64,000 nucleotides of DNA from NCBI GenBank assembly GCA_036504035.1, contig DASXVV010000002.1, forward strand, positions 62,001-126,000, read 5' to 3'. Positions 28,845 through 37,213 of this stretch are shown in pieces. The notes below the pieces were generated by a model. The model was not told the origin of the DNA, did not search any database, and worked only from the letters and a program-made list of their open reading frames with translations. This stretch comes from Candidatus Deferrimicrobiaceae bacterium. GTDB lineage: Bacteria; Desulfobacterota; Deferrimicrobia; Deferrimicrobiales; Deferrimicrobiaceae. Made by a program: the position numbers and the translations under genes. Numbering within the stretch: the first letter of the stretch is position 1; each line of letters starts with the position of its first letter.

Positions 28845-29548
28845 CGCATCCACCAGCGCCAGGCGAGGACGACTGCGAAGGCGGCCGCCATCGACACGTA
28901 GAACGCCACCGCGCTCCGCTCGCTTCGCGTGCAGGAAAGGACGGAGGCGGCCCCCAGCAGCGGGAGCAGCGGAAACATCCGGGCAAAACCCGCCCCTTCC
29001 CCGGGAGAGAGGACGGCGGGAATCCAGTGCCCGGCGGCCACCCCGAGCCCGGCGAAAAGGAGGGACATTCCGACGCCGACGGCGGCAAACAGGGTGAAGC
29101 CTGCGACCAAACCGTGGTCGACCGCGGCGACGTCACCCCGGTCGACGGCGTCGATCGTCAGATGGGCGATCCGGCCGTTGATGCGGCGGACGAAGCGGTC
29201 GGCGACCTTGCCCGTTTCGGCGCAGGGGACCGACAGCAGCAGCAGCGCGGCCAATACCGCGTAATGGATCTCGGAGCCGACCGCGGTCGCGGCCGTCGCG
29301 GCCCCCGCGCCGGCGAAGATGGCCGCCCCCGTGTCGTCGGGCGGGATCGACGCCCCCACGGGAAGACGGGCGATGTAGAGCAGCTCGAGGATGGCGCCCG
29401 CGGTGGCGCCCGCGAAAAAATCGCCGAAGATCGCGCCCGCGATGCTGCCGGCGATGAGCGGCCGGTGCAGCATGACCTGGGGCCCCGCCGTCCGGTCGAG
29501 ATAGCAGATTCCGCCCAGGAGGGCGGCAAGGAGGAATCGCAAGGCCAT
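28841..29548 (-). CDS. PTS mannose-type membrane component EIIC
   Basis: 235 residues, almost entirely membrane segments (ALRFLLAALLGGICYLDR, PLIAGSIAGAIFGDFF, AVLAALLLLSVPCAE, LVAGFTLFAAVGVGMSLLF), as in EIIC of the mannose family. The motif LLYIARLPVGASIPPDDTGA is near the substrate region. The ATG 29548 shares a base with the EIIB stop (TGATG). Ends by overlapping EIID. It is somewhat shorter than the E. coli ManY type (about 266 residues). Confidence 0.85.
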   Translation of the reverse strand: MALRFLLAALLGGICYLDRTAGPQVMLHRPLIAGSIAGAIFGDFFAGATAGAILELLYIARLPVGASIPPDDTGAAIFAGAGAATAATAVGSEIHYAVLAALLLLSVPCAETGKVADRFVRRINGRIAHLTIDAVDRGDVAAVDHGLVAGFTLFAAVGVGMSLLFAGLGVAAGHWIPAVLSPGEGAGFARMFPLLPLLGAASVLSCTRSERSAVAFYVSMAAAFAVVLAWRWWMR

Positions 29549-30033
29549 CAGAATTCCCATCCCCCGCCGCCGCGGATCGGCTTCCCGGGCTCGAACGGCG
29601 TGCCGCGCACCTCGACCGCAACCCCCTGCCGCTGGAGCGCCTCGACCGCTTCGTAGTCCTCGGGGGCGAAAAAGACCGACGGCGTGATCTCGACGCGCCC
29701 GGTCCCGAAATGGAGGTTGCCGATGTTGAGGTCCGTGAAATGGACCCCCTTCGCGTAGATCCGGGCCGCGTCCGCCGGCGTCGAGCAGAGCAGGATGGCC
29801 TTTTCCCCGCGACCGGCGATCTCGGCCGCCGCCTGCGCCACCTCGTCGAGCGTGCAGAACACGATGCGGAGCGACGGGGTGCCGGCCAGCTCCATGACCG
29901 AGCGGAGGAACGGGTTGGCCGCCAGGTCGTCGTTGACCACCAGGAGGCAGCTCGCTTTGACGTGCGGAACCCACCCCTCCACGACCTGGCCGTGAACGAG
30001 GCGCGAATCGACGCGGACGAGGACGAGCGGCAT
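29548..30033 (-). CDS. PTS mannose-type cytosolic component EIIB
   Basis: 161 residues. Accepts phosphate from EIIA on the His in RVDSRLVHGQVVEGWVP and passes it to sugar at the EIICD channel. The rest follows the EIIB pattern: VVNDDLAANPFLRSVMELA and LNIGNLHFGTGR. ATG 30033 starts two bases after the EIIA stop; the GGAG lies within the end of EIIA. The gene is a separate EIIB, not fused to EIIA as in E. coli ManX. Confidence 0.9.
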   Translation of the reverse strand: MPLVLVRVDSRLVHGQVVEGWVPHVKASCLLVVNDDLAANPFLRSVMELAGTPSLRIVFCTLDEVAQAAAEIAGRGEKAILLCSTPADAARIYAKGVHFTDLNIGNLHFGTGRVEITPSVFFAPEDYEAVEALQRQGVAVEVRGTPFEPGKPIRGGGGWEF

Positions 30034-30035
30034 CG

Positions 30036-30449
30036 CTACTTCTTCTCCGCCTTCTTGCGCAGCATCTCCCCGGGGATGGTGATGCCGCGCTGCCCGCATT
30101 CGGCCAGGTGGTGCGCAAGCTCGGGAAGCGGCATCGTCTGCCGCGCCATCGGGAACTTGACGATCATCGGCAGGTTGACGCCGGTCACCACCTCGACTCG
30201 CCCCGTGCCGAGGTAGGAAAGCCCGATATTGGACGGCGTGCCCCCGAACATGTCGGTCAGGAGGAGAACGCCCTTGCCGAGGTCGACCGTGCGGATGGCC
30301 GCCTCGACCTCGCCGCTGATCTCATCCATGCCCATCTTGGGGTCGATGTCGACCGCCATCGAGTTTTCGATCTTTCCGACGATGATCTCGCCCGCGGCGA
30401 GCAGCTCGGAGGCGAAGCGGCCGTGCGAAACCAGGACGATTCCGATCAT
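30036..30449 (-). CDS. PTS mannose-type cytosolic component EIIA
   Basis: 137 residues. Takes phosphate from HPr on His9 (VLVSHGRFASELL). The motif LLTDMFGGTPSNIGL is diagnostic of mannose-type EIIA. The Lys-rich end (RKKAEKK) is short. ATG 30449 overlaps the rapZ stop (ATGA). With EIIB, EIIC, EIID, HPr and EI downstream, all parts of a mannose-type phosphorelay are encoded together. Confidence 0.92.
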   Translation of the reverse strand: MIGIVLVSHGRFASELLAAGEIIVGKIENSMAVDIDPKMGMDEISGEVEAAIRTVDLGKGVLLLTDMFGGTPSNIGLSYLGTGRVEVVTGVNLPMIVKFPMARQTMPLPELAHHLAECGQRGITIPGEMLRKKAEKK

Positions 30450-31345
30450 GATGCGCTCCTGTCCGGTTTGGTCGTGTTGTCCACGTCGCGGTGGACAACC
30501 TCGACCGCGTCGTCAGGGGTCAGCCGGCGCGCGATCGCCTCGGCGATCGCGACGGACCGGTGCTGGCCGCCCGTGCAGCCGACGCCAAGCGTGAAATAGG
30601 CCTTTCCCTCTTTTCTATAGAGGGGGAGGAGGAATTGCAAGAACGAGGTCAGCTTGCGGATGAACGTGCGGGCGGCGGGATTCTTGACGACGTAATCGGA
30701 GACCCGCCGGTCGAGTCCGGTGAGATTCTTGAGCTCGGGAACGAAGTAGGGATTCGGGAGGAAGCGGACGTCGACCACCATGTCGGCCTCGGCCGGGATG
30801 CCGTGCTTGTAGCCGAACGACATGACGCCGACCTGAAGCTTCCCCTCCGCCTCCCCCCGGAATCGATGCAGCAGCGCCCCGCGAAGCTCGTGGACGTTGT
30901 AGCCGGAGGTGTCGAGCACCTGGTCGGCCATCTCGCGCAGCGGCTGCAGCAACTCGCGCTCGCGCCGGATCGCGTCCTTGGTGCCGCCACGGCCCGCGAG
31001 CGGATGCCGGCGGCGCGTCTCGCTGAAGCGCCGGACGAGCACGTCGTCGGAAGCGTCGAGGAAGAGGAACTGGATCCCGTGGCGTCCCTCGCGCAGGTCG
31101 GCGATCACCCGCGCCAGGTCGGGCAGGAACTCCTTACCTCGGACATCGGCCCCCAGCGCGATCCGGGCGCCTCCCCCGCGCGCCTCGGAGACGAGGTCGA
31201 CGATCCGGGGCAATAGGACCGGCGGGAGGTTGTCGACGCAAAACCAGCCCAGATCCTCGAAGACCTTGGTGGCCGTGCTCTTGCCGGACCCCGACAGCCC
31301 CGTGACGATGACCACGCGGGCCGGCTTCCGGGTGGCGGTCGTCAC
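30446..31345 (-). CDS. rapZ: RNase adapter / nucleotide-binding protein RapZ (YvcJ family)
   Basis: 299 residues. In E. coli RapZ controls GlmS level through the small RNA GlmZ and RNase E; homologues elsewhere bind GTP/ATP and UDP-GlcNAc. N-terminal Walker A GLSGSGKST near residue 18, then DNLPP, RFSETRRRHPL, and the C-terminal GCTGGQHRSV domain. The start is GTG 31345, overlapping the hprK stop as GTGA. The proximity to PTS and hprK genes is the common arrangement. No GlmZ-like RNA can be recognised here. Confidence 0.92.
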   Translation of the reverse strand: MTTATRKPARVVIVTGLSGSGKSTATKVFEDLGWFCVDNLPPVLLPRIVDLVSEARGGGARIALGADVRGKEFLPDLARVIADLREGRHGIQFLFLDASDDVLVRRFSETRRRHPLAGRGGTKDAIRRERELLQPLREMADQVLDTSGYNVHELRGALLHRFRGEAEGKLQVGVMSFGYKHGIPAEADMVVDVRFLPNPYFVPELKNLTGLDRRVSDYVVKNPAARTFIRKLTSFLQFLLPLYRKEGKAYFTLGVGCTGGQHRSVAIAEAIARRLTPDDAVEVVHRDVDNTTKPDRSAS

Positions 31346-32280
31346 GACGACGCCCCGTCGTCGCCGGCCAACTTGCGCGACTGCATCTCGACCAGCTCGC
31401 GGGCCGAATGGATTCCCTGCCCCTTGAGCAGGTGGTTGCGCACCGCGACCTCGACGATCGTCGCCAGGTTCCGGCCGGGCGACACGGGGATCAGGAGCGA
31501 CGGGACCGGGACGCCGAGGATGACGGTCTGGCGGTCTTCGAGCCCGAGCCGGTCGTATTCCTTGGCCGGGTCCCACTCCTCGATGTGGACCAGCAGCTCG
31601 ACCTTTTTGCACGCCGTGATCGCGGAGGGGCCGAACAGGTCGCGGATATTGATGATGCCCAGCCCGCGGATCTCCATATGGTGCCGAGTCAGGTCGCCCC
31701 CGCGGCCCAGGAGCGTGCCGGCGCCGCGCTTCTCGACGTGGATGACGTCGTCCGCCACGAAGCGGTAACCGCGCTGGATGAGGTCGAGCGCGCACTCGCT
31801 CTTGCCGATGCCGCTCCGGCCCATCAGCGCCAGGCCGACGCCGAGAACGTCGAGGAGCACGCCGTGGATCGAAGTGGTCTCGGCGAACTGCTGTTCGAGG
31901 AAGCGGACCGCCTCGTTGATCAGGTCGGAGGTGGCGAGGGGGGAACGGAAGAGGGGGACGTCGTGGCGGTCGGCGGCCTCGACGAACGTGGCCGGAATCG
32001 GCAACCCGCCGCCGACGAGGGCGCAGGACATCGGAAACGCAAAGAAACGGTCGGCGATCGCGGGCGCGCGGTCGAGGCGCTGGACCGAGAACCAGGTCAA
32101 CTCGGTCTCGCCCAGCACCTGGATGCGGCCGTCGTGCGTCGACGCGACTTCGCCCGTGATGGCCAGCCCGCTCTTCTGGACGCGCGGCTCGAGGATCTCG
32201 CGCGCGTAGCCGCCCGCGCCGGCCAGCGGCTCGAGCCTCAGCGACTCGCCGCAGAGTTCGAGGAACTTGCCGACATTCAT
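31342..32280 (-). CDS. hprK: HPr kinase/phosphorylase
   Basis: 312 residues. Phosphorylates HPr on the regulatory Ser with ATP or PPi and removes it with Pi. N-terminal domain, then P-loop GRSGIGKSECALDLI, RFVADD, and the family signature EIRGLGIINI, followed by the GRNLATIVEVAVRN region. ATG 32280 is used; GTG 32286 is in frame two codons earlier. The pairing with a Ser-containing HPr in the same operon indicates a working regulatory loop of the kind known in Gram-positives and some Proteobacteria. Confidence 0.94.
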   Translation of the reverse strand: MNVGKFLELCGESLRLEPLAGAGGYAREILEPRVQKSGLAITGEVASTHDGRIQVLGETELTWFSVQRLDRAPAIADRFFAFPMSCALVGGGLPIPATFVEAADRHDVPLFRSPLATSDLINEAVRFLEQQFAETTSIHGVLLDVLGVGLALMGRSGIGKSECALDLIQRGYRFVADDVIHVEKRGAGTLLGRGGDLTRHHMEIRGLGIINIRDLFGPSAITACKKVELLVHIEEWDPAKEYDRLGLEDRQTVILGVPVPSLLIPVSPGRNLATIVEVAVRNHLLKGQGIHSARELVEMQSRKLAGDDGASS

Positions 32281-32293
32281 GGGCACGGGGGGC

Positions 32294-32755
32294 TCACTCG
32301 TGCTCGTCGGCCTCCGACAGCAGCTCGATCAAGGCGACGGCGTCGGGGGCTTCGGACAGCGACGCCCGGAACCGGGCGTCCTTGAGGAGACGGGAGATGC
32401 GGGCGAGCGCCTTGAGGTGCAGCCCCGCGGAATGCTCGGGCGCCAGGACGAGGAAAAACAGGTGCGTCGGCTTCCCGTCGAGCGACTGGAACTGGACCCC
32501 GGCCTTCGAGCGGGCGAAGACGGTCACGAGCCGGTCGAGCCCCGCCACCTTGCCGTGCGGGATGGCCGCCCCTTCGCCGATGCCGGTGCTGCCCAGGCGC
32601 TCGCGGTCTTGCAGGATGGCCATGACGTCGTCGGCGGAAACGGTCGGGACCAGCCGGGCCGCCGCCTCGGACAGCTCGCGCAGCGCCTCGTCCTTCGTCT
32701 CCCCGCGGAGGTCCGTCAGGACCGCCGCGGGGGAGACGGGATCGAACAGCTTCAT
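32294..32755 (-). CDS. ptsN: Nitrogen-type PTS component EIIA-Ntr
   Basis: 153 residues. A regulatory EIIA of the fructose/mannitol fold, phosphorylated on the His in GAAIPHGKVAGLDR. It begins MKLFDPVSPAAVLTDL and has LFFLVLAPEHSAGLHLKALA. In Proteobacteria it regulates K+ uptake and other processes and usually sits by rpoN, as here. No ptsP (EI-Ntr) is seen in the window, so the phosphate donor may be the EI/HPr encoded 5 kb downstream. ATG overlaps the hpf stop. Confidence 0.93.
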   Translation of the reverse strand: MKLFDPVSPAAVLTDLRGETKDEALRELSEAAARLVPTVSADDVMAILQDRERLGSTGIGEGAAIPHGKVAGLDRLVTVFARSKAGVQFQSLDGKPTHLFFLVLAPEHSAGLHLKALARISRLLKDARFRASLSEAPDAVALIELLSEADEHE

Positions 32756-33282
32756 TGCGCGGACGGCTCGGTGAACCCGATGTTCCCGTCGTTCTGGCGG
32801 AAGACGACGCCGGCCTTGTTGGTTTCCTGGTTGACGAACATCACCACGTCGAGCTTGAGGATGTCGAGGTGACGCGCCGCGTCTTCGACGCTCATCGGCT
32901 TGGGCAGGAAGTTGTCGGCGTGGACGATCTGCGCCTTGCCCGCATCGTCGCGAATGGTCAGAGAGGAACCGGAGACCGCAGGGGCCTCCTGGAGCCGGTC
33001 CTTCGTCCGCTCGCGGTACTTCTTGAGCTGCCGCTCGACCTTGTCACAGACGAGGTCGATGGCGGAGTAGAGGTCGTCGGTCGACTCGAACGCCTTGATC
33101 GTGATCCCCTTGCCCGTGAGAAATACCTCGGCGATGTGCCGGAACTTTTCGACGGACAGCGTCACATTGGCGTCGAACGTCTTGTCGACCACCTTGGAGA
33201 CCTTCCCGATCTTTTCGGTCACGTACTTCTTGAGCGCCTCGCTCGAATCGACATGCCGAAACGTCACATGGATGCTGTTCAC
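32752..33282 (-). CDS. hpf: Ribosome hibernation promoting factor, long form
   Basis: 176 residues. Binds the 30S decoding site in stationary phase; the long form also has a C-terminal dimerisation domain that pairs ribosomes into 100S particles. N-terminal HPF domain (SIHVTFRHVDSSEALKKYV ... HIAEVFLTGKG) and the C-terminal domain (KPMSVEDAARHLDILKLD, NVIFRQ-type VVFRQNDGNIGF). Starts with GTG 33282, preceded by AAGGGGG. It follows rpoN by 37 bases, and ptsN overlaps its end. Confidence 0.92.
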   Translation of the reverse strand: MNSIHVTFRHVDSSEALKKYVTEKIGKVSKVVDKTFDANVTLSVEKFRHIAEVFLTGKGITIKAFESTDDLYSAIDLVCDKVERQLKKYRERTKDRLQEAPAVSGSSLTIRDDAGKAQIVHADNFLPKPMSVEDAARHLDILKLDVVMFVNQETNKAGVVFRQNDGNIGFTEPSAQ

Positions 33283-33319
33283 TGGTTTCCCCCTTGTCGT
33301 TCCCGAAGATGGCTTGCAG

Positions 33320-34822
33320 TCAGAAAATCTTCTTGCGTCTCGCGGCTGCAAGCAGCCCAAGCTGCCCGCGATACTTGGTCACCGTGCGCCTGGCGATGTG
33401 GATCCCCTGGTTGCGCAGGAGCCGCATGAGCTCCTGGTCGGAAAGCCGCTTCCCGCTGCCGCTCTCGGCGGCGATGATCTCGCGGATCTTCTCCTTCACC
33501 GACTTGGAGGCGATGTTCTCCTCGCCCCCGTCCCGGTTGAGCCCCGAGTTGAAGAAGTACTTCAGCTCGAAGATGCCGTGCGGCGTGTAGACGTATTTCC
33601 CGCTGGTCACCCGGGAAACGGTCGATTCGTGCATCTCGATCTCTTCGGCGACGTCGCGCAGCGTCAGCGGCTTGAGGTATTTCGGCCCGCGGTCGAGGAA
33701 GTCGCGCTGCAGCTTCATGATGCTCTCCACGACCTTATAGATGGTGCGCTGGCGCTGGTCGATGCTCTTGATGAACCAGAGCGCCGAGTTGATCTTCTGC
33801 TTGAGGAACTCGCGGTCCTCCTTGCCGAGCGCCGCGCTGTCCTGGAGCAGGCGCCGATAGTAGCCCGACAGGCGCAGCCGGGGCTGCCCGTCGTCGTTGA
33901 GCGTGATCACCCAGTCGTTGCCGATCTTGGTGACGTAAGCGTCGGGGATGATCTGCTGGGCTTCCTCGCCCGAAAAGGCGCGCCCCGGCTTGGGCCAGAG
34001 CATGACGATCTTCTGGAACGCCCCCTTGACCGCTTCCTTGTCGAGCTTGAGCTTCCGGGCAAGGCCAGCGACGTCGCCCTTGGAGAACAGGTCGAAATGG
34101 TCGGACAGGATGCGCAGCGGCAGCGCGAACTCATCGCCCTTGAGCCGCGCCTGGATCATCAGGCACTCCCGCAGGTCGCGCCCCCCGATGCCGGGCGGGT
34201 CGAGCGTCTGGATGAACGCGACAACCCGGTCGACCACCTCGACGGTAGTTTCGAGCGCGGCGGCCGTCTCCTCGGAGGAGACCTGCAAGTAGCCGTTCTC
34301 GTCGATGTTGCCGATCAGGTAGCACGCCGTCTCGCGCAACGCGGGATCGAAGTCGGACAGATTGACCTGCTCTTCGAGGTAGTCGACCAGGGTTTCGCTG
34401 CGCGTCAGCGTGTTCTCGTAGTAGGGGCGGCCGTCCTCGTCCTCGCGGTCGCGCGTCCCGCCCCCCTCGAAGTTGGCGCCTTCGCCGAAGAAGTAATCCC
34501 AGTCGACCCGGTCGATCAGAGAATTTTCGTCCTTGGGATCGGCTGCGGTCTCGGTCGACGCGTCGCCCCGCTCGGTGACGGGGGCAGCGGGCGCTTCATC
34601 GAAGAGTTGCTCGCCGACCGGGTCGTCAGCGCCGCCCTCGTCGGGAATGCCCTCGCCCGGGGCCCCTTCCGGAAGCTCCTCGAGCACCGGATTGACCTCA
34701 AGCTCTTCCCGGACGGCCTGTTCGAGCTCCATGCGCGACAACTGCAGCAGCTTGATGGCCTGCTGGAGTTGCGGCGTCATGACCAGCCGCTGGCTGAGGG
34801 TCAGTCTGAGGTCTAGGGCCAT
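33320..34822 (-). CDS. rpoN: RNA polymerase sigma-54 factor
   Basis: 500 residues. Directs polymerase to -24/-12 promoters that need an AAA+ activator. Region I is Gln/Leu-rich (RLVMTPQLQQAIKLLQLSR), region II is acidic (~50-110), followed by the core-binding and HTH regions (VAEEIEMHESTVSRVTSGK), and the RpoN box ARRTVTKYR near residue 484 that reads the -24 element. Complete. It sits between lptB and hpf, the usual proteobacterial location. Confidence 0.96.
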   Translation of the reverse strand: MALDLRLTLSQRLVMTPQLQQAIKLLQLSRMELEQAVREELEVNPVLEELPEGAPGEGIPDEGGADDPVGEQLFDEAPAAPVTERGDASTETAADPKDENSLIDRVDWDYFFGEGANFEGGGTRDREDEDGRPYYENTLTRSETLVDYLEEQVNLSDFDPALRETACYLIGNIDENGYLQVSSEETAAALETTVEVVDRVVAFIQTLDPPGIGGRDLRECLMIQARLKGDEFALPLRILSDHFDLFSKGDVAGLARKLKLDKEAVKGAFQKIVMLWPKPGRAFSGEEAQQIIPDAYVTKIGNDWVITLNDDGQPRLRLSGYYRRLLQDSAALGKEDREFLKQKINSALWFIKSIDQRQRTIYKVVESIMKLQRDFLDRGPKYLKPLTLRDVAEEIEMHESTVSRVTSGKYVYTPHGIFELKYFFNSGLNRDGGEENIASKSVKEKIREIIAAESGSGKRLSDQELMRLLRNQGIHIARRTVTKYRGQLGLLAAARRKKIF

Positions 34823-34837
34823 CGGGCTCCGATTCGA

Positions 34838-35560
34838 TTACAGTTTGAATCCGTCTCCGAGGTAGGTCTCGCGGACGCGCGCCGAGGCGGCAATGGCCTC
34901 GGGAACGCCCTCCTCGAGAATGGCCCCCTCGGAGATGATATAGGCGCGATCGCACACCTTGAGGGTGTCGCGCACGTTATGATCCGTAATTATAACGCCG
35001 ATTCCGCGCGCTTTTAAGCCGAGGATGATCTGCTGGAGGTCGGCCACGGAAATCGGGTCGATCCCCGCGAACGGCTCGTCGAGCAGCAGGAACGAAGGGG
35101 AAAGCACGAGCGCCCGCGCGATCTCGACGCGGCGGCGTTCGCCGCCCGACAGCGCGTAGCCGCGCGTCTCGGCCACGTGGCCGATGCGCATGTCGGCCAG
35201 GACCTGCTGGAGGTGCTCGATCCGCTCGCCTGGCGGCAGGTCGGTCTCCTCGAGGAAGGCGAGGATGTTGTCCCGAACGGTCAGCTTCCGGAAGATCGAG
35301 GGCTCCTGCGGCAGGTAGCCGAGCCCCATCCGGGCCCTGCGGTGGACGGGAAGGCGGGTGACGTCCTGCCCGTCGAGGTGGACGGTCCCCTGGTCGGGCG
35401 AGACCAGGCCGACCATCATGTAGAAGATCGTGGTCTTGCCCGCCCCGTTCGGCCCAAGCAGCCCTACGACCTCGCCGGGCTCGATGCCGAGCGAGACGCC
35501 GCGCACGACTTCGCGCCGCTTGTAGCTTTTTTTCAGGCCTTCGACGGCGAGCGGTTTCAC
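34838..35560 (-). CDS. lptB: LPS export ABC transporter ATPase LptB
   Basis: 240 residues. ATPase of the LptB2FG exporter. Walker A GPNGAGKTT, Q-loop region LPQEPSIFR, signature ALSGGERRRVEIARAL, Walker B FLLLDEPFAGIDP, and the H-loop in ITDHNVRDTL. The start is GTG 35560 inside the lptA stop (GTGA). Its permease partners lptF and lptG are at 16.8-19.0 kb. Confidence 0.95.
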   Translation of the reverse strand: MKPLAVEGLKKSYKRREVVRGVSLGIEPGEVVGLLGPNGAGKTTIFYMMVGLVSPDQGTVHLDGQDVTRLPVHRRARMGLGYLPQEPSIFRKLTVRDNILAFLEETDLPPGERIEHLQQVLADMRIGHVAETRGYALSGGERRRVEIARALVLSPSFLLLDEPFAGIDPISVADLQQIILGLKARGIGVIITDHNVRDTLKVCDRAYIISEGAILEEGVPEAIAASARVRETYLGDGFKL

Positions 35561-36090
35561 TTGCCGGGGTTCTCCTTCACGTCGACCAGCCCCTTGGGAT
35601 AGATCACACCCGAGACGCGCCCGCCTCCCTCGCCTCCGCTGACGACCGAGCGGTTCTCGCGGAGGAAAATGGTGACGGTCTCTCCCTTGAGCGTGTTCTC
35701 GCCCTGCGTCAGCACCGTGTTGCCCGACAGGACGATGCGCTGCTCGAGGTTGTAGAAGACGGCCCGCGCCGACGTGGCGGAACGCCCCGGCTGGGTGACG
35801 CGGACGTTGCCGTCGGCGACGATCTTCTCGATCGCCCCAACGCTCTTCGAATATTCGGCATAGATCTTGTCGGCGTGGAGGGTGACGTCGCCCTGCTTCG
35901 CGTGGACGGTGCCCTCGAACGTCACTGAGTTCTTGGCGTTGTCGGCCGAGAGCCGGTCGGCCGTGATCTCGATGGGCAGCGCCCCCTGGTCGGAGGATCG
36001 GGGAAGCTTTCCCTTGCCGTCGGCGGCGAGGCCCGAGGCGACCAGGACCGCCAGCAGGATCGCCGGCGCCAGCACGAATGCTTTTCGCAC
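35557..36090 (-). CDS. lptA: LPS transport periplasmic protein LptA (OstA-like)
   Basis: 177 residues. Builds the periplasmic bridge that carries LPS from LptC to the outer-membrane LptD. Sec signal peptide (to about residue 23, SGLAA), then the OstA beta-jellyroll (IEITADRLSADNAKNSVTFEGTV, ADKIYAEYSK, KIVADGNVRVTQPGRSATSA, RIVLSGNTVLTQGENTLKG). ATG 36090 lies six bases after the lptC stop. The stop overlaps the lptB start. Confidence 0.9.
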   Translation of the reverse strand: MRKAFVLAPAILLAVLVASGLAADGKGKLPRSSDQGALPIEITADRLSADNAKNSVTFEGTVHAKQGDVTLHADKIYAEYSKSVGAIEKIVADGNVRVTQPGRSATSARAVFYNLEQRIVLSGNTVLTQGENTLKGETVTIFLRENRSVVSGGEGGGRVSGVIYPKGLVDVKENPGK

Positions 36091-36096
36091 GATGCG

Positions 36097-36657
36097 TTAC
36101 CCCCTCTTCATGGCCGGCATGCCGGCCGGGACGATGACGGTCTTCGGCTGCCGCAGGTCGGCCTTGCCGTCGCGCCAGCGCCAGACGAAATCGACGCCGG
36201 TCATCGTGAATCCGGGCCCGGTGAAGGTCGCCGGCCCGGGCGCCGTCAATACACGCTGCTTCAGGTCGACCTCGGCGGAAGGGACCTGCGCCGAATAGCC
36301 CCCCGGATATTCGGCGACACAGCCTTCCGGGAACACCGCGCTCTGCCCCGCGACGTCCCATGTCGCGGTCGGCGCCGTCACGCGGACCTCTCCGGCATGC
36401 TCGCGCAAGCCGAACGTCACGCCGGTCGCGGTCACGATCTTTCCGGCGAACGCGTAGGTTGCGCGGTCGGCGTCGAGCCGGTAGTGGACGCCCGAAGGCT
36501 GGACCTCGGTCATCGCCATGCCGGTCATCGCCAGCTCGGGGCCGGAAGACCCGTTGCCGTTCGCCGCATGGTTTCCGTTTCCGTTTTCGTTTCCGCCGCA
36601 GCCCGTGGCCAGCGCCGCCAGGAGCGGCAGCAGGAAGGGGAGGGCGCCGCGCCGCAT
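36097..36657 (-). CDS. lptC: LptC-like LPS export protein, apparently lipidated
   Basis: 186 residues. LptC links the exporter to LptA and is normally held by an N-terminal membrane helix. Here the N-terminus looks like a lipoprotein signal (LPLLAALATGC, Cys19), followed by a Gly/Asn-rich stretch (GNENGNGNHAANGNG). The rest fits the LptC fold: GVHYRLDADRATYAF, TATGVTFGL, QSAVFPEGCVAEYPGGYSAQVP. Identification rests partly on the position between kdsC and lptA. The start shares a base with the kdsC stop (TGATG). Confidence 0.8.
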   Translation of the reverse strand: MRRGALPFLLPLLAALATGCGGNENGNGNHAANGNGSSGPELAMTGMAMTEVQPSGVHYRLDADRATYAFAGKIVTATGVTFGLREHAGEVRVTAPTATWDVAGQSAVFPEGCVAEYPGGYSAQVPSAEVDLKQRVLTAPGPATFTGPGFTMTGVDFVWRWRDGKADLRQPKTVIVPAGMPAMKRG

Positions 36658-37211
36658 CAACCCGCCTCGGGGCCGAGATAGCGCGAAGCCACCTTGTCCC
36701 ACGACCCGGTCGCGCGCAGGACGAATTCGATGATCTCGCGGACCGCGCCGTGCCCGCCGGGCCGGGAGGAAACGAAGTCGGCCGCGGCGAGGACGCAATC
36801 CTCGGCGTCGGCGGGCGCCGCCGTGAATCCGACCCGGCGGAAGACCGGAAGGTCGACGATGTCGTCGCCGACGTACGAGACCGCCTCCGGCGGAATGCCC
36901 GTGTCGGCGAGCACCCGGTCGAGCGCTGCGGCCTTGTCGGTCGCGCCCTGGACGACGAGATCGATTCCCAGCTCTTTCGCCCGGATCGCCGTGACGGCCG
37001 AAGTGCGCCCGGTGATGATGCCGGCCCGGATGCCGGCGCGCCGCATCATCACGAATCCGTGGCCGTCTCGGACGTTGAACCGCTTGAGCTCGAGGCCGTT
37101 CGCGTCGTAGACGATGCCGCCATCGGTCAGCACCCCGTCGACGTCGACGAGGAAGAGACGGATTCCCGCGGCCTTTCCCTCGGCCCCGGGGCGGATCGTC
37201 GGCGCCCCCAC
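36657..37211 (-). CDS. kdsC: 3-deoxy-D-manno-octulosonate 8-phosphate phosphatase KdsC
   Basis: 184 residues. HAD phosphatase that turns Kdo-8-P into Kdo. Catalytic loop FLVDVDGVLTDG (two Asp), motif II IITGRTS, motif III Lys in ATDKAAALDRV, and motif IV YVGDDIVDLPVF. Cytosolic tetramer family with no cap domain. The start is GTG 37211, two bases after the kdsD stop. Part of the KdsD-KdsA-KdsC-KdsB set, complete here. Confidence 0.94.
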   Translation of the reverse strand: MGAPTIRPGAEGKAAGIRLFLVDVDGVLTDGGIVYDANGLELKRFNVRDGHGFVMMRRAGIRAGIITGRTSAVTAIRAKELGIDLVVQGATDKAAALDRVLADTGIPPEAVSYVGDDIVDLPVFRRVGFTAAPADAEDCVLAAADFVSSRPGGHGAVREIIEFVLRATGSWDKVASRYLGPEAG

Positions 37212-37213
37212 GT

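Noticed and set aside
25986-28901. A 971-codon plus-strand open frame opposite ptsI, ptsH and the EIID gene
   Set aside because: It is the reverse shadow of clearly conserved genes in a high-G+C region where stops are rare, and its translation is Arg/Asp/Glu-rich without domains.
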